Origin: Polaromonas sp. CG_9.7
Lineage (GTDB): Bacteria > Pseudomonadota > Gammaproteobacteria > Burkholderiales > Burkholderiaceae_C
NCBI RefSeq assembly: GCF_015752205.1
Contig: NZ_JADOVG010000020.1
Coordinates: forward strand, 1 to 64,000
Direction: 5' to 3'
DNA length: 64,000 nucleotides
The translations under genes were made by a program, and so were the position numbers. Below, piece by piece: positions 26,298 to 35,554 of this stretch; the stretch's first letter is position 1, and every line of letters starts with the position of its first letter. Below the pieces are notes generated by a model. The model was given only the letters and a program-made list of their open reading frames with translations. It was not told the origin of the DNA and did no database searches.

Positions 26298-29200
26298 TTG
26301 ACTGCTGGGTTCTCCTTGGCTTCCTCTGCTTCCTCTGCTTCCTCTGCTTCCACCTTGTCTCCTCTGGCCATCACCTTTCCCGAGTCGCTGCCGGTTTCCA
26401 GCCGGCGCGACGACATTGCCGCAGCGCTCACGGCGCACCAGGTCATCATCGTCTGCGGTGAAACCGGTTCGGGCAAAACCACGCAACTGCCCAAGATCGC
26501 CCTGGCGCTGGGGCGCGGCAAGCTCAACTACCCACCCGGCCAGGGCAAGCTGATTGGCCACACGCAGCCGCGCCGCATTGCCGCTTCCAGCGTGGCCAAG
26601 CGCATCGCCGAAGAATTGCAGACGACGCTGGGCGACGTGGTCGGCTACAAGGTGCGTTTTCAGGACCGGCTGAGCCGCGATGCGTCGGTCAAGCTGATGA
26701 CCGACGGCATCTTGCTGGCCGAAACGCAAACCGATCCGCTGCTGCGCGCCTACGACACCATCATCATTGACGAGGCCCACGAGCGCAGCCTGAATATCGA
26801 TTTTTTGCTGGGCTACCTTCGCCAGTTGCTGCCGCGCCGCCCGGATCTGAAGGTCATCATCACCTCGGCGACCATCGACGCCCAGCGGTTTGCCGATTAT
26901 TTTGCGTCCAGCCAAGGGCCCGCGCCCGTCATCATGGTGTCGGGCCGGATGTTTCCGGTCGAGCAACGCTACCGGCCGTTCGAAGAGTCGCGCGAGCATG
27001 ACCTGAATGATGCAATTGCCGATGCGGTCGATGAACTCTGGATGAGTCCGCACAGCGCTGGCGACATCCTTATTTTTCTGCCCGGCGAACGCGAAATCCG
27101 CGAAGCCGCTGACCATTTGCGCAAGCACCTGGCGCACCAGCCCCTGACGCGCAATGCCGAGGTGTTGCCGTTGTTTGCGCGACTTTCCCAAGCCGAGCAG
27201 GACAAAATTTTTGATGGCCACAGCGGCCGGCGCATCGTGCTGGCGACCAATGTGGCGGAAACGTCGCTGACGGTTCCAGGCATCAGATATGTCATTGACG
27301 CCGGCACGGCGAGGGTCAAGCGCTACAGTTTCAGGAACAAGGTCGAGCAGTTGATGGTCGAGCCGATCAGCCAGTCGGCCGCCAACCAGCGCGCCGGGCG
27401 CTGCGGCCGGGTGGCTGACGGCATCTGCATCCGGCTGTACGATGAAGCCGATTTTCTCGGCCGGCCGCGCTTTACCGATCCCGAGATTTTGCGCAGTTCG
27501 CTGGCCTCGGTGATCTTGCGCATGAAGTCGCTGCATCTGGGAACGATTGAGAGCTTTGCCTTCATTGAGCCGCCCCAGGGCCGCGCGATTGCCGACGGCT
27601 ACCAGTTGCTGGCCGAACTCGGCGCGGTGAACGACGACAACGAACTCACGCCCGTTGGCTGGACGCTGGCCAAGCTGCCACTGGACCCGCGTGTCGGCCG
27701 CATGATCCTGGAGGCGAAAGACCGGCAGGCGCTCGACGAGGTGCTGGTGATTGCCAGTGCCCTGAGTGTGCAGGACGTGCGCGACCGTCCGATGGACAAG
27801 CAGACACAGGCCGACCAGGCGCATGCCAAGTTCGACGACGAAAAAAGCGAATTTGTCGGCTTTTTGAAATTGTGGAAATGGCTGGGCGACTCACGCGGCG
27901 GCCATGACGCGGTGCACAAGCTGACGAACCGCCAGTACGAAGGCCTGCTGCGCGAGAATTTTGTCAACATTCGACGCGTGCGCGAGTGGCGCGACATCCA
28001 TTCGCAATTGTTGGCAGTGGTCAAGGAGCAGGGCTGGCATCTCAACACGCAGCCGGCAAGCTACGACCAACTGCATTTGTCACTGCTGTGCGGCTTGCTG
28101 GGCAATATCGGCCTGAAAAGCGAAGAAGACGACTGGTACCTGGGCGCGCGCGGCATCCGCTTTTATCGCCACCCCGGCGCACGGCTCAGCAAAAAGCCGG
28201 GCCGCTGGATCGTCGCCGCCGAGCTGGTCGAAACCACGCGTCTGTTTGGCCGGGGCATTGCCAATATTGACCCGCAGTGGATTGAGCAAGTCGGCGGGCA
28301 TTTGCTGAAAAAGCAGTTGCTCGATCCGCACTGGGAGAAAAAAGCCGCGCAGGTCACGGCGCTGGAACGTGCCACGCTCTACGGCTTGGTGGCCTACAAC
28401 GGGCGGCGCGTCAACTTTGGCCGCATTGATCCGGTCTCGTCGCGAGAAATCTTCATCCGCGAAGCGCTGGTGGCTGGCAATTGGGACACCCGGCTGCCTT
28501 TTCTGGCGGCCAACGACAAGATGATCAGGCATGTCCAGGAGCTGGAGCACAAGGCGCGCCGGCAGGACGTGCTGGTCGATGACGAGCTGATCTACGCGTT
28601 TTACGACCAGCAGTTGCCGGCCGATATCTGCTCAGGCGCCGGCTTTGAGAGCTGGTTCAAGGCCGAGGTCAAAAAGCAGCCCCAATTGCTGCTCTTGACA
28701 CAAGACGAGCTGATGCGCCATGAGGCGGCCGGGATCACCACGCAGGCGTTTCCCAAGACGTTGCGGCTGGGCGGCGTCGATTGCATGGCAACCTATTTGC
28801 ACGAGCCCGGCGACGCGCGCGATGGCGTGACCGTCGAGGTGCCGATTTTTGCGCTGAACCAGGTCAACGAGGAACGCTGCGAATGGCTGGTACCCGGCAT
28901 GTTGAAAGACAAGATCCAGGCGCTGATCAAGACCTTGCACCAGCGCCCGCGCTCGCGCCTGGTGCCGCTGCCCGACACCGCCGCGCGGATGGCGCAGGAA
29001 CTGCTCGCAGCAGAGAAATTCGGCGCGCTTTCGCTGACCGAGGCGGTGCTGAAATGGGTGCGCGACGCGACCTCGCTCGACATCAAGCGGGCCGACCTGA
29101 AGCTCGACATGCTGGCGCCGCACCTGTTCATGAACTTCCGCGTGGTCGACGAACACGGCCGCCAGCTGGGTGCAGGCCGCAACCTGGCAGCGCTCAAGGG

Positions 29201-30263
29201 CGAGCTGGGCTCGCAGGCGCGGGGAGCGTTTCAGGCCCTGGCGGGGCTGAAAAACCTGGGCCGGGCGATACCCGCTGCGCTTAATGTGACTCCGGCCAGT
29301 GCCTCGGACCGAAATAAAGCATTAAATAAGCCTCTAGCGCAGGCAGGACGGGCGCAAGCAGCTCCTGAAAAGATAGTGGCCAAGGCTGCTGAGCGCTACA
29401 CCAGCTGGACGTTTGGCGAGCTGCCTGAACTGATGGAAATCGGCAAGGGCGCGCAGACGCTGATTGGGTTTCCGGCGTTGATCGACTTGGGCGATGCGGT
29501 GACGATCGAGGTGTTCGATGAGCCCGATACAGCAGCCATCAAGCACCGCGCAGGCCTGAGGCGGTTGTTCTCGCTGCAGATCAGGGATGCGCTGAAATAC
29601 CTGGAAAAAAATCTTCCCGACCTGCAGAAAACCGCAACGTCGTACATGCTGGTCGGCCGCGCTGCCGACAACTCGGGCGGCGGCACGGTGGACGAGTTGC
29701 GCCAGCAGATCATCGAGGTCGCACTGGACCGGGCGTTCTTGCTCGATCCGCTGCCGACGAACGAGGCCGACTTCAAAAAGCGAATCGATGACGGACGTGG
29801 ACGCCTGACGCTGATTGCCAGCGAAGTGGCGCGCCTGGCGTCCAGCGTCCTGATCGAGTTTGCCGCGGCGCAGCGAAAGATCAAGGACACCAAAAACGCC
29901 ACCGATGCTGCGGCCGATGCGGCCCAGCAACTGCAGCGCCTGGTGCCCAAGCGTTTCCTGACGACCACGCCTTACGCGCAGCTCCAGCACTTTGCGCGTT
30001 ATCTGAAAGCCATCACCCTGCGTCTGGAAAAATGGCGCGCCGACCCGGCCAGAGACGCCGCCCGGCTGGCCGAATTGCGCCCGCACGAACAGCGCTACTG
30101 GCGGCTGCTCGCCGAGCGCAAGGGTGCGGTTGACCCGCGCATGCAGGAATACCGATGGTTGCTCGAGGAACTGCGGGTGAGCTTTTTTGCGCAGGAACTG
30201 CGCACGCCACAGCCGGTCAGCATCAAGCGGCTGGACAAACTCTGGGCGCAACTCAACAGCTGA
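26298..30263 (+). CDS. hrpA: ATP-dependent RNA helicase HrpA
   Basis: Large DEAH-box helicase, implicated in E. coli in RNA processing and ribosome rescue. Walker A is GETGSGKTTQ (residues about 54-63), the DEAH box is TIIIDEAHERSLNIDF, motif III is TSATID, and motif VI is QRAGRCGRV. Winged-helix, ratchet and long C-terminal DUF3418 regions follow, with the family ending PQPVSIKRLDKLWAQL. No ATG exists at the 5' end. TTG at 26298 or TTG at 26355 may be the start. The stretch between them is a 9-bp tandem repeat encoding Ala-Ser-Ser units. An AT-rich repeat is embedded at 29317-29378. Confidence 0.93.
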   Translation: MTAGFSLASSASSASSASTLSPLAITFPESLPVSSRRDDIAAALTAHQVIIVCGETGSGKTTQLPKIALALGRGKLNYPPGQGKLIGHTQPRRIAASSVAKRIAEELQTTLGDVVGYKVRFQDRLSRDASVKLMTDGILLAETQTDPLLRAYDTIIIDEAHERSLNIDFLLGYLRQLLPRRPDLKVIITSATIDAQRFADYFASSQGPAPVIMVSGRMFPVEQRYRPFEESREHDLNDAIADAVDELWMSPHSAGDILIFLPGEREIREAADHLRKHLAHQPLTRNAEVLPLFARLSQAEQDKIFDGHSGRRIVLATNVAETSLTVPGIRYVIDAGTARVKRYSFRNKVEQLMVEPISQSAANQRAGRCGRVADGICIRLYDEADFLGRPRFTDPEILRSSLASVILRMKSLHLGTIESFAFIEPPQGRAIADGYQLLAELGAVNDDNELTPVGWTLAKLPLDPRVGRMILEAKDRQALDEVLVIASALSVQDVRDRPMDKQTQADQAHAKFDDEKSEFVGFLKLWKWLGDSRGGHDAVHKLTNRQYEGLLRENFVNIRRVREWRDIHSQLLAVVKEQGWHLNTQPASYDQLHLSLLCGLLGNIGLKSEEDDWYLGARGIRFYRHPGARLSKKPGRWIVAAELVETTRLFGRGIANIDPQWIEQVGGHLLKKQLLDPHWEKKAAQVTALERATLYGLVAYNGRRVNFGRIDPVSSREIFIREALVAGNWDTRLPFLAANDKMIRHVQELEHKARRQDVLVDDELIYAFYDQQLPADICSGAGFESWFKAEVKKQPQLLLLTQDELMRHEAAGITTQAFPKTLRLGGVDCMATYLHEPGDARDGVTVEVPIFALNQVNEERCEWLVPGMLKDKIQALIKTLHQRPRSRLVPLPDTAARMAQELLAAEKFGALSLTEAVLKWVRDATSLDIKRADLKLDMLAPHLFMNFRVVDEHGRQLGAGRNLAALKGELGSQARGAFQALAGLKNLGRAIPAALNVTPASASDRNKALNKPLAQAGRAQAAPEKIVAKAAERYTSWTFGELPELMEIGKGAQTLIGFPALIDLGDAVTIEVFDEPDTAAIKHRAGLRRLFSLQIRDALKYLEKNLPDLQKTATSYMLVGRAADNSGGGTVDELRQQIIEVALDRAFLLDPLPTNEADFKKRIDDGRGRLTLIASEVARLASSVLIEFAAAQRKIKDTKNATDAAADAAQQLQRLVPKRFLTTTPYAQLQHFARYLKAITLRLEKWRADPARDAARLAELRPHEQRYWRLLAERKGAVDPRMQEYRWLLEELRVSFFAQELRTPQPVSIKRLDKLWAQLNS
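26318..26352 (+). repeat. 9-bp tandem repeat at the hrpA 5' end
   Basis: CTTCCTCTG-type units repeat about four times in frame, coding Ala-Ser-Ser repeats. As the unit is a multiple of three, copy-number change would lengthen or shorten the protein without a frameshift. Confidence 0.8.
29317..29378 (-). repeat. AT-rich ~60-bp repeat inside hrpA
   Basis: Coding-strand order is AAGCATTAAATAAGCC, then AGCGCAGGCAGGACGGGCGC, then AAGCAGCTCCTGAAAAGATA. It encodes LAQAGRAQAAPEKIVA, which lines up with the repeat peptides in truB and yejF. Confidence 0.65.
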
Positions 30264-30273
30264 CGCCGACAAT

Positions 30274-30308
30274 AAAAAAAGGACCTTGCCAGGCAAGGTC
30301 CTTTTTTC
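30274..30308. terminator. hrpA / DUF3309 bidirectional terminator
   Basis: GGACCTTG pairs with CAAGGTCC, flanked by an A run on the left and a T run on the right. It sits between the hrpA stop and the convergent small gene. Confidence 0.9.
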
Positions 30309-30326
30309 AGGGAAACGGGGCAGGAA

Positions 30327-30485
30327 CTAGATCCGGCCCATCAACAGCAGCACGATCAGAATGATCACCACCAGTCCGATGCCGCCGCTGGGGCCGTAAC
30401 CCCAGTTGCGACTGTGGCCCCAGCTGGGCAATGCGCCGACCAAAATCAGGATCAAAACGATCAGCAAGATAAGCGACAGGGACAT
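30327..30485 (-). CDS. small membrane protein, DUF3309 family
   Basis: A 52-residue protein starting MSLSLILLIVLILILVGALP, then a short loop SWGHSRNWGYGPSGGIG, then a second helix LVVIILIVLLLMGRI. This two-helix pattern with the central WGYGPSGG segment is typical of DUF3309, a family of unknown function. The start at 30485 has AAGGAG about 7 bases upstream on the minus strand. An upstream in-frame codon at 30539 is rejected. Confidence 0.85.
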   Translation of the reverse strand: MSLSLILLIVLILILVGALPSWGHSRNWGYGPSGGIGLVVIILIVLLLMGRI

Positions 30486-30574
30486 GAAAACTCCTTTTTG
30501 TATGTGCCTGTATTCTTGCCCTGCGCTTGCTCGCATCAAGCAGGAAAGTGGCTGATACAGGCGTCAGGAGGCGC

Positions 30575-31774
30575 CTACAGTCGGGCTAGGCGCTCCAGCG
30601 CCAGGTGCAGGGTTTCGTCTTTCTTGGCAAAGCAAAAGCGCACGACACGCTGGTCAAACCCGTCGCCGTAAAACGCCGACAGGGGAATTGCCGCCACGCC
30701 GATGTCGCTCGCCAGCCAGTGGCAAAAATCATTCTCGCCCAGGTCGCTGACCTCTGAAATATCGACGCACTGGAAAAAGCTGCCTTCACTGGGCAGCAGC
30801 TTGAAGCGCGTGTTTTCCAGACCGCTGCGGAATAAATCGCGTTTTCGCTGGTAAAAAGCCGGCAGTTCCAGGTAAGGCTGGTCGTTGGCCATGTACGTGG
30901 CCAGGCCATGCTGCACCGGCGTGTTGACGGTGAACACATTGAACTGGTGCACCTTGCGGAACTCTGCCATCAGGCTGGCGGGCGCCGCGACATAGCCTAT
31001 CTTCCAGCCTGTGACATGGTAGGTCTTGCCAAAGCTGCTGACGATAAAGGCGCGCGCCGCCAATCCTGCAAAACGTGCGGCGCTCTGGTGAAGGTGGCCC
31101 AGGTAGGCGTCGAACACCATGTGCTCATAAACCTCGTCGCTGATCAGCAAGACATCAGTGGGGGCCAGGAGGTCCTGAAGCTGCAGCATTTCGGCCTCGG
31201 TCCAGACCGTGGCGCTCGGGTTGTGTGGCGAATTGACGATGATGGCGCGCGTGCGGGTGCTGAAGGCTGCCTTGATCTTGTCAAAATCCGGACGAAACGT
31301 TCCGGGCGTCAACGGCACGCGGACGACGGTGCCTCCGGCCAGTTCGATGTTCGGTACATAGCTGTCGTAACACGGCTCCAGCACGATGACCTCGTCGCCC
31401 GGATGCACGATGGCCAGAATGATGGTGAGGATGGCCTGGGTGGCGCCCGCCGTGATGGTGATCTCGCTGCCCGCGTCATAGTTGCGGTCGTACAGCGCCG
31501 CCAGCTTGGCCGCAACGGCTTCGCGCAGCGCCAGGATGCCGGCCATGGGCGGGTATTGGTTCAAGCCGCGCTGCATGGCGCCGGTGACGGCTTCGACCAG
31601 TTGTGGGTCGCAGTCGAAATCCGGAAACCCCTGGCCCAGATTGACCGCGCCTTTTTCAGCGGCCAGCGCCGACATGACGGTGAAAATCGTGGTGCCCACC
31701 CTTGGCAGACGGCTGTCAATCGCTGGTGTTCGCGGCATGCTGGCGTGTGAATGAATCGGTGAATTCGGCGTCAT
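30575..31774 (-). CDS. PLP-dependent aminotransferase, methionine aminotransferase (YbdL) type
   Basis: Class I/II aminotransferase of 399 aa. Landmarks are the N-terminal substrate loop AVNLGQGFPDFDC, the PLP-binding segment NSPHNPSATVW, the Asp-Tyr pair in LLISDEVYEHMVF, the Schiff-base Lys in SSFGKTYHVTGWKIGY, and the carboxylate-binding Arg near VVRFCFAK. YbdL prefers methionine and aromatic amino acids. The start is the ATG at 31774, two bases past the cysB stop, so the two genes are probably co-transcribed, which fits a sulfur amino-acid role. Kynurenine aminotransferase-like activity is an alternative. Confidence 0.9.
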   Translation of the reverse strand: MTPNSPIHSHASMPRTPAIDSRLPRVGTTIFTVMSALAAEKGAVNLGQGFPDFDCDPQLVEAVTGAMQRGLNQYPPMAGILALREAVAAKLAALYDRNYDAGSEITITAGATQAILTIILAIVHPGDEVIVLEPCYDSYVPNIELAGGTVVRVPLTPGTFRPDFDKIKAAFSTRTRAIIVNSPHNPSATVWTEAEMLQLQDLLAPTDVLLISDEVYEHMVFDAYLGHLHQSAARFAGLAARAFIVSSFGKTYHVTGWKIGYVAAPASLMAEFRKVHQFNVFTVNTPVQHGLATYMANDQPYLELPAFYQRKRDLFRSGLENTRFKLLPSEGSFFQCVDISEVSDLGENDFCHWLASDIGVAAIPLSAFYGDGFDQRVVRFCFAKKDETLHLALERLARL

Positions 31775-31776
31775 GT

Positions 31777-32721
31777 TCAAACCTCGTCGTCGTTGAGGCG
31801 ACCTGCCATGGCCCTGGCCACCAGGTCGCGGTTGAGCTTGCCGCTGAGCAGTTCAGTGAACTTGTAGACAAAATTGCGCAAATAGGCGCTGCGCTTGAAG
31901 GCCACGCGGGCCACATTGACACCGAACAGATGCCCTGCCGGCAATGCAATCAGGTCGGCATTGGTGCCGTCATCCCTGACAGCCATTTCCGCCACGATGC
32001 CCACGCCGAGCCCCAGCCGTACATAGGTCTTGATCACATCGGAGTCGATTGCTTCCAGTGCAATACGCGGATGCAGGTGCCGGGCGGCAAAAGCCAGGTC
32101 GATCTTGGTGCGGCCGGTGAACGACGGGTGGTAGGTGATCAGCGGTTCCTGTGCAAGGTCTTCCAGCGTGATGTGTTCCTTGCGCGCCAGCGGATGGTCT
32201 TTAGGCATCACCAGCATGTGCTGCCATTCGTAGCAGGGCAGCGTCACCAGGTCGTCGTATTGTGTCAATGATTCAGTGGCAATGCCAATTTCGGCGACTT
32301 CTTCAAGCACCATGCGCGCCACCTGGTCGGGCGAGCCCTGGTGCAGGCTGACATTGACTTTGGGAAAGGCCTCGCGCAACCGGGCCACTGGCTGCGGCAA
32401 TACATAACGGGCCTGCGTATGGGTGGTGGCAATCGACAGCGTTCCACTGTCCTGCGCCGAAAACTGCTCGCCGATGCGCCGCAGGTTGCCGACTTCCCGC
32501 ATGATCAGCTCAATGCTTTTGAGCACATGTTCGCCGGGCTCTGTCACGCGTTTGAGCCGCTTGCCGTGGCGCGCGAAGATTTCCACGCCCAGTTCCTCCT
32601 CCAGCTCAATGATGGCCTTTGAAACACCGGGTTGCGAGGTGTGCAGTGCACGCGCGGTCTCGGTCAGGTTCAGGTTGCGACGGACAGCTTCCTGGACAAA
32701 GCGGAATTGGTGCAGATTCAT
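31777..32721 (-). CDS. cysB: CysB/Cbl-type LysR regulator
   Basis: LysR-family activator of sulfate assimilation genes, responding to N-acetylserine-type inducers. The N-terminal helix-turn-helix is MNLHQFRFVQEAVRRNLNLT to SQPGVSKAIIELEEELG, typical of CysB and Cbl. The effector domain retains the TTHTQARYVLP and YHPSFTGRTKID segments that line the CysB ligand pocket. At 314 aa it is slightly shorter than E. coli CysB (324). It is flanked by an aminotransferase and a CbiX-like gene on the same strand. Cbl is the main alternative name. Confidence 0.92.
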   Translation of the reverse strand: MNLHQFRFVQEAVRRNLNLTETARALHTSQPGVSKAIIELEEELGVEIFARHGKRLKRVTEPGEHVLKSIELIMREVGNLRRIGEQFSAQDSGTLSIATTHTQARYVLPQPVARLREAFPKVNVSLHQGSPDQVARMVLEEVAEIGIATESLTQYDDLVTLPCYEWQHMLVMPKDHPLARKEHITLEDLAQEPLITYHPSFTGRTKIDLAFAARHLHPRIALEAIDSDVIKTYVRLGLGVGIVAEMAVRDDGTNADLIALPAGHLFGVNVARVAFKRSAYLRNFVYKFTELLSGKLNRDLVARAMAGRLNDDEV

Positions 32722-32784
32722 ATGAAATTAATACTTGTTTTTGATTTTATGGTGCGTGAAATTTACTAAGACAAGCGGGGCGAA

Positions 32785-33201
32785 TCAAGCGTTTTTCGCC
32801 TCCTCAAGTGCTGCGCTTGCGCCGTCGGCCAGGGCAATGTCCGCCATCAATGCGGTCATCTGCGCATATTCCCCAGCCGCTGGCAGCAGTTCAATGGCGA
32901 TATCGGGATGCGCGGATTTGAGTTGTTCGATGAGCAGCGGCAGGTCTTCACGCGCATGCTTGCCCACACCCAGAAACAGCGGAAAAACTCTCAACTGGCG
33001 TGCTCCTGCGGCGACCAGCAAATCGGCTGCTTGCGTCAGGGACGGCTCGCAAATTTCTAGGTAAGCGCAGCGCACCAGAGTACCGGGCTGCCTCTCGCTG
33101 ATCTGCGCGGCAACCGCTTCGATCGGCAAGCGCCACAGCGGATCGCGCGAACCGTGGGCAAACAGGACAATGCCGCATGGCGCGGGTAGGGTAATGGTCA
33201 T
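32785..33201 (-). CDS. cbiX: CbiX-like sirohydrochlorin chelatase
   Basis: A 138-aa single-domain chelatase of the short CbiX/SirB type, which inserts a metal into sirohydrochlorin for siroheme or cobalamin. The catalytic-His loop is GIVLFAHGSRDPLW, and the second metal-site region is RVFPLFLGVGKHAREDLP with another His. Beside cysB a role in siroheme for sulfite reductase is attractive but inferred. The gap to cysB is 63 bases. Confidence 0.87.
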   Translation of the reverse strand: MTITLPAPCGIVLFAHGSRDPLWRLPIEAVAAQISERQPGTLVRCAYLEICEPSLTQAADLLVAAGARQLRVFPLFLGVGKHAREDLPLLIEQLKSAHPDIAIELLPAAGEYAQMTALMADIALADGASAALEEAKNA

Positions 33202-33236
33202 AGGTCGTTGGAAAAGTGAAAATAACTAACTCGATG

Positions 33237-34370
33237 TCATCGCCTGAGCACCAGCCAGCCGAAGGCACCCATGGAAATGGCCATGTAGATCAGCCCCGGG
33301 GTGGCCGCTGCCAGCCAGGGCTGCCAGTTGCGCAGGTTGCCGATGTAGCCGAACACATTGTTGAGCAGAAAAAAGCTGATGCCGATCATGACGCCGGCAA
33401 ATACGTAAGCAGTGATGCCCCCGGAGCGGAAATGCAGGTAGGCAAAGGGCAGGGCCAGCATCACCATGACCAGGCAGCTGAGCGGATAAAACACCTTGCG
33501 CCAGAACTCGATTTCGTAACGCTGGGATGTCTGGCCGTTGGCTTCCAGATGGCGGATGTAATTGAACAGGTCGATCGTGGCCATCCCGTCGGGCCTCAGC
33601 AGCGCGACAGACACCATTTCGGTACTGATTTCTGTAGGCCAGCGAAAACTGGCAACAGTGGTGCGATTCACCCGGGCTTGCTCAGGAACTGCGTTTGCAC
33701 CACTGGACACGGCGAACTCTGTCCGCATGGCATTGCTCAGCAGCCAAGCGGTGCCTGATGAGAACGCCGCTTTGGGTGCTTCGGTGGTCGAGACGATCAG
33801 TCCTTTGTTGTCGAACTCGTATACACGCACGCCACGCATCTCGTTGTCCGGTGACAACTCGCTGACGTTCACGATGAAGCTGCTGCTGGCCTGCTTTTCC
33901 TTTAGCCAGGCGCCCGTCTGTCCGACCGTGATCTTGCTCTGGTAACGCGCCTTGAGCAACTGCGCCGCTCGCTCGCTGGCGGGTGAGATGTAGTCGCCCA
34001 CGACAAAGCTCAGCGCGACGAAAATGGCGCCAAGCCACAACAGTAATTTGAGCGCCCGCCATGGGCCAAGGCCACTGGTGCGCAAGATGGTGTATTCCGA
34101 GCTTTGGGCCAGTCGTGCCATGACGAAAATACTGCCAATCAGCACTGAAATGGGCAGAAGTTCATAAAGGTGGTTGGGAATCAGGAGGGTGACATACAAC
34201 AGGGCATGCCTAATCTGGTAGGTGCTGTCACCCGCCAGCCCGTTGTTTTTCCCCAGATACTGCAGTTCGTCAACCAGGTCGAAGAAAAAGAACAGGGCCA
34301 GAAAACCCATGGCCACCAAGGCTATCGATGTCAGGACTTCGCGGTAGATGAGGCGGCGTATGGTCTTCAT
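33237..34370 (-). CDS. lptG: LPS export permease LptG
   Basis: Inner-membrane half of the LptB2FG extractor that lifts lipopolysaccharide out of the membrane. It is of the YjgP/YjgQ family, with three N-terminal helices including IYREVLTSIALVAMGFLALFFF, a large periplasmic beta-jellyroll part (residues about 130-280), and three C-terminal helices. The conserved coupling segment is ARLAQSSEYTILRTSGLGPWRALKLLL. The start at 34370 overlaps the lptF stop by 4 bases. A longer open frame to 34691 is only antisense-like extension. Confidence 0.95.
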   Translation of the reverse strand: MKTIRRLIYREVLTSIALVAMGFLALFFFFDLVDELQYLGKNNGLAGDSTYQIRHALLYVTLLIPNHLYELLPISVLIGSIFVMARLAQSSEYTILRTSGLGPWRALKLLLWLGAIFVALSFVVGDYISPASERAAQLLKARYQSKITVGQTGAWLKEKQASSSFIVNVSELSPDNEMRGVRVYEFDNKGLIVSTTEAPKAAFSSGTAWLLSNAMRTEFAVSSGANAVPEQARVNRTTVASFRWPTEISTEMVSVALLRPDGMATIDLFNYIRHLEANGQTSQRYEIEFWRKVFYPLSCLVMVMLALPFAYLHFRSGGITAYVFAGVMIGISFFLLNNVFGYIGNLRNWQPWLAAATPGLIYMAISMGAFGWLVLRR

Positions 34371-35488
34371 GCCCGGCCTCCGGCTTGGACTGGAGACGCC
34401 GCAACGCGTGCGCGGAGCCTGCGCCCGAAGTGCCAGTTCATGTGCCGCTTGGCCAGCCATGCCAGTGACAACAGAAGAACTCCGCCATGCAGGGCCAGCA
34501 AAAGAGGGCCAAAGCCGATCAGTCCGACAAAGATCCAGTTTTGTCCCAGATTGACCAGGTTGTTGTAAACCACAAAAGCCAGCACGACAAAAATCATGTT
34601 GATGCTGCGCCCGCCACGCGGGTTGACGTTGGACAGTGCCAGGGCAACGATCACCAGATTGATGGCGGAAAGTGCCAGGCCCAGTCGCCATGCTAACTCG
34701 CCCAGATTGCTGCGCGTCGGGTCCTTGATCAGTGCACGGCTGGACATCAGCTTGGCTTCTGGCAGCGTTTCGCCCAGCAGTCCGGAATCACCGGTCTTGA
34801 CGCCATATTCCTTGAAGTCACTGATTTTGAGCGCTGAACTGCCAATGTCATTCTCAAGTCGCTGGCCATTGGAAAGCATCAGGAACTGCGCATCGCCACG
34901 GGTTTCAATGCGGCCGGACTGCGCGGTGGTAATAGAGGTTTTTCCCTTTTCGGTGGCGGCAATGAAAACATTGTTACTGGCCTGCTCGCCGGCCAGGTCA
35001 CGGTCAATGAAAAACACCCGGTTGCCATTGGAGGACTCCTGAAAAACGCCGGGTGTGATGCGGTCCAGATCGCCGCGCTGCTGGTAGCGGCTTTGCATGT
35101 CCTTGGTTTGCTGGTTGGTCCACGGCCAGACAAAAACCGCCATCAGGCTGATGACGATCAGCACCGGCCATGAAAAGTGAAAAAGGGGCCGCAAAAAGCC
35201 GGCCAGTCCTTGGCCGCTGGTGAACCACACGACCATTTCGCTGTCGCGGTACATACGGCTCAAGGTGCTTACCAAAGCGATGAACAGCGCAAGCGTCAAG
35301 ATGGTCGGCAGGCGGCCCAAACCTGAATATGCCATGTAAAGCATCACATCCTGTGGGCTGATGGAGCCGCGCGACGCTTGGCCCAGGGTGCGTATCAGCA
35401 CGATGGTCATGACGATGGTGACCAGCACCACCAGCGTGGCACCAAAACTGCGCGCCAGTTCCTTGCGTATTGAAGATTGGAATAACAT
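34367..35488 (-). CDS. lptF: LPS export permease LptF
   Basis: Partner permease of LptG, 373 aa. The N-terminus LFQSSIRKELARSFGATLVVLVTIVMTIVLIRTLG and the coupling segment LALFIALVSTLSRMYRDSEMVVWFTSGQGLAGFLRP are diagnostic of LptF. The C-terminal helices end in a basic tail. It is translated first and coupled to lptG by ATGA. It is divergent from pepA, with only 66 bases between the start codons, the usual proteobacterial arrangement. Confidence 0.95.
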   Translation of the reverse strand: MLFQSSIRKELARSFGATLVVLVTIVMTIVLIRTLGQASRGSISPQDVMLYMAYSGLGRLPTILTLALFIALVSTLSRMYRDSEMVVWFTSGQGLAGFLRPLFHFSWPVLIVISLMAVFVWPWTNQQTKDMQSRYQQRGDLDRITPGVFQESSNGNRVFFIDRDLAGEQASNNVFIAATEKGKTSITTAQSGRIETRGDAQFLMLSNGQRLENDIGSSALKISDFKEYGVKTGDSGLLGETLPEAKLMSSRALIKDPTRSNLGELAWRLGLALSAINLVIVALALSNVNPRGGRSINMIFVVLAFVVYNNLVNLGQNWIFVGLIGFGPLLLALHGGVLLLSLAWLAKRHMNWHFGRRLRARVAASPVQAGGRA

Positions 35489-35554
35489 TGACTGAATGGC
35501 TGCCTTGCTAGGCTGTATTTTGTGTAAGCTGGTTTATCTACCTAACCCTGAATT

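Noticed and set aside
26318-26352. Tandem repeat considered as a CRISPR-like array
   Set aside because: Units are 9 bp with no spacers and are in frame within hrpA.
26289-27824. A 511-codon open frame on the minus strand
   Set aside because: Antisense to hrpA, whose helicase motifs are intact over the same bases.
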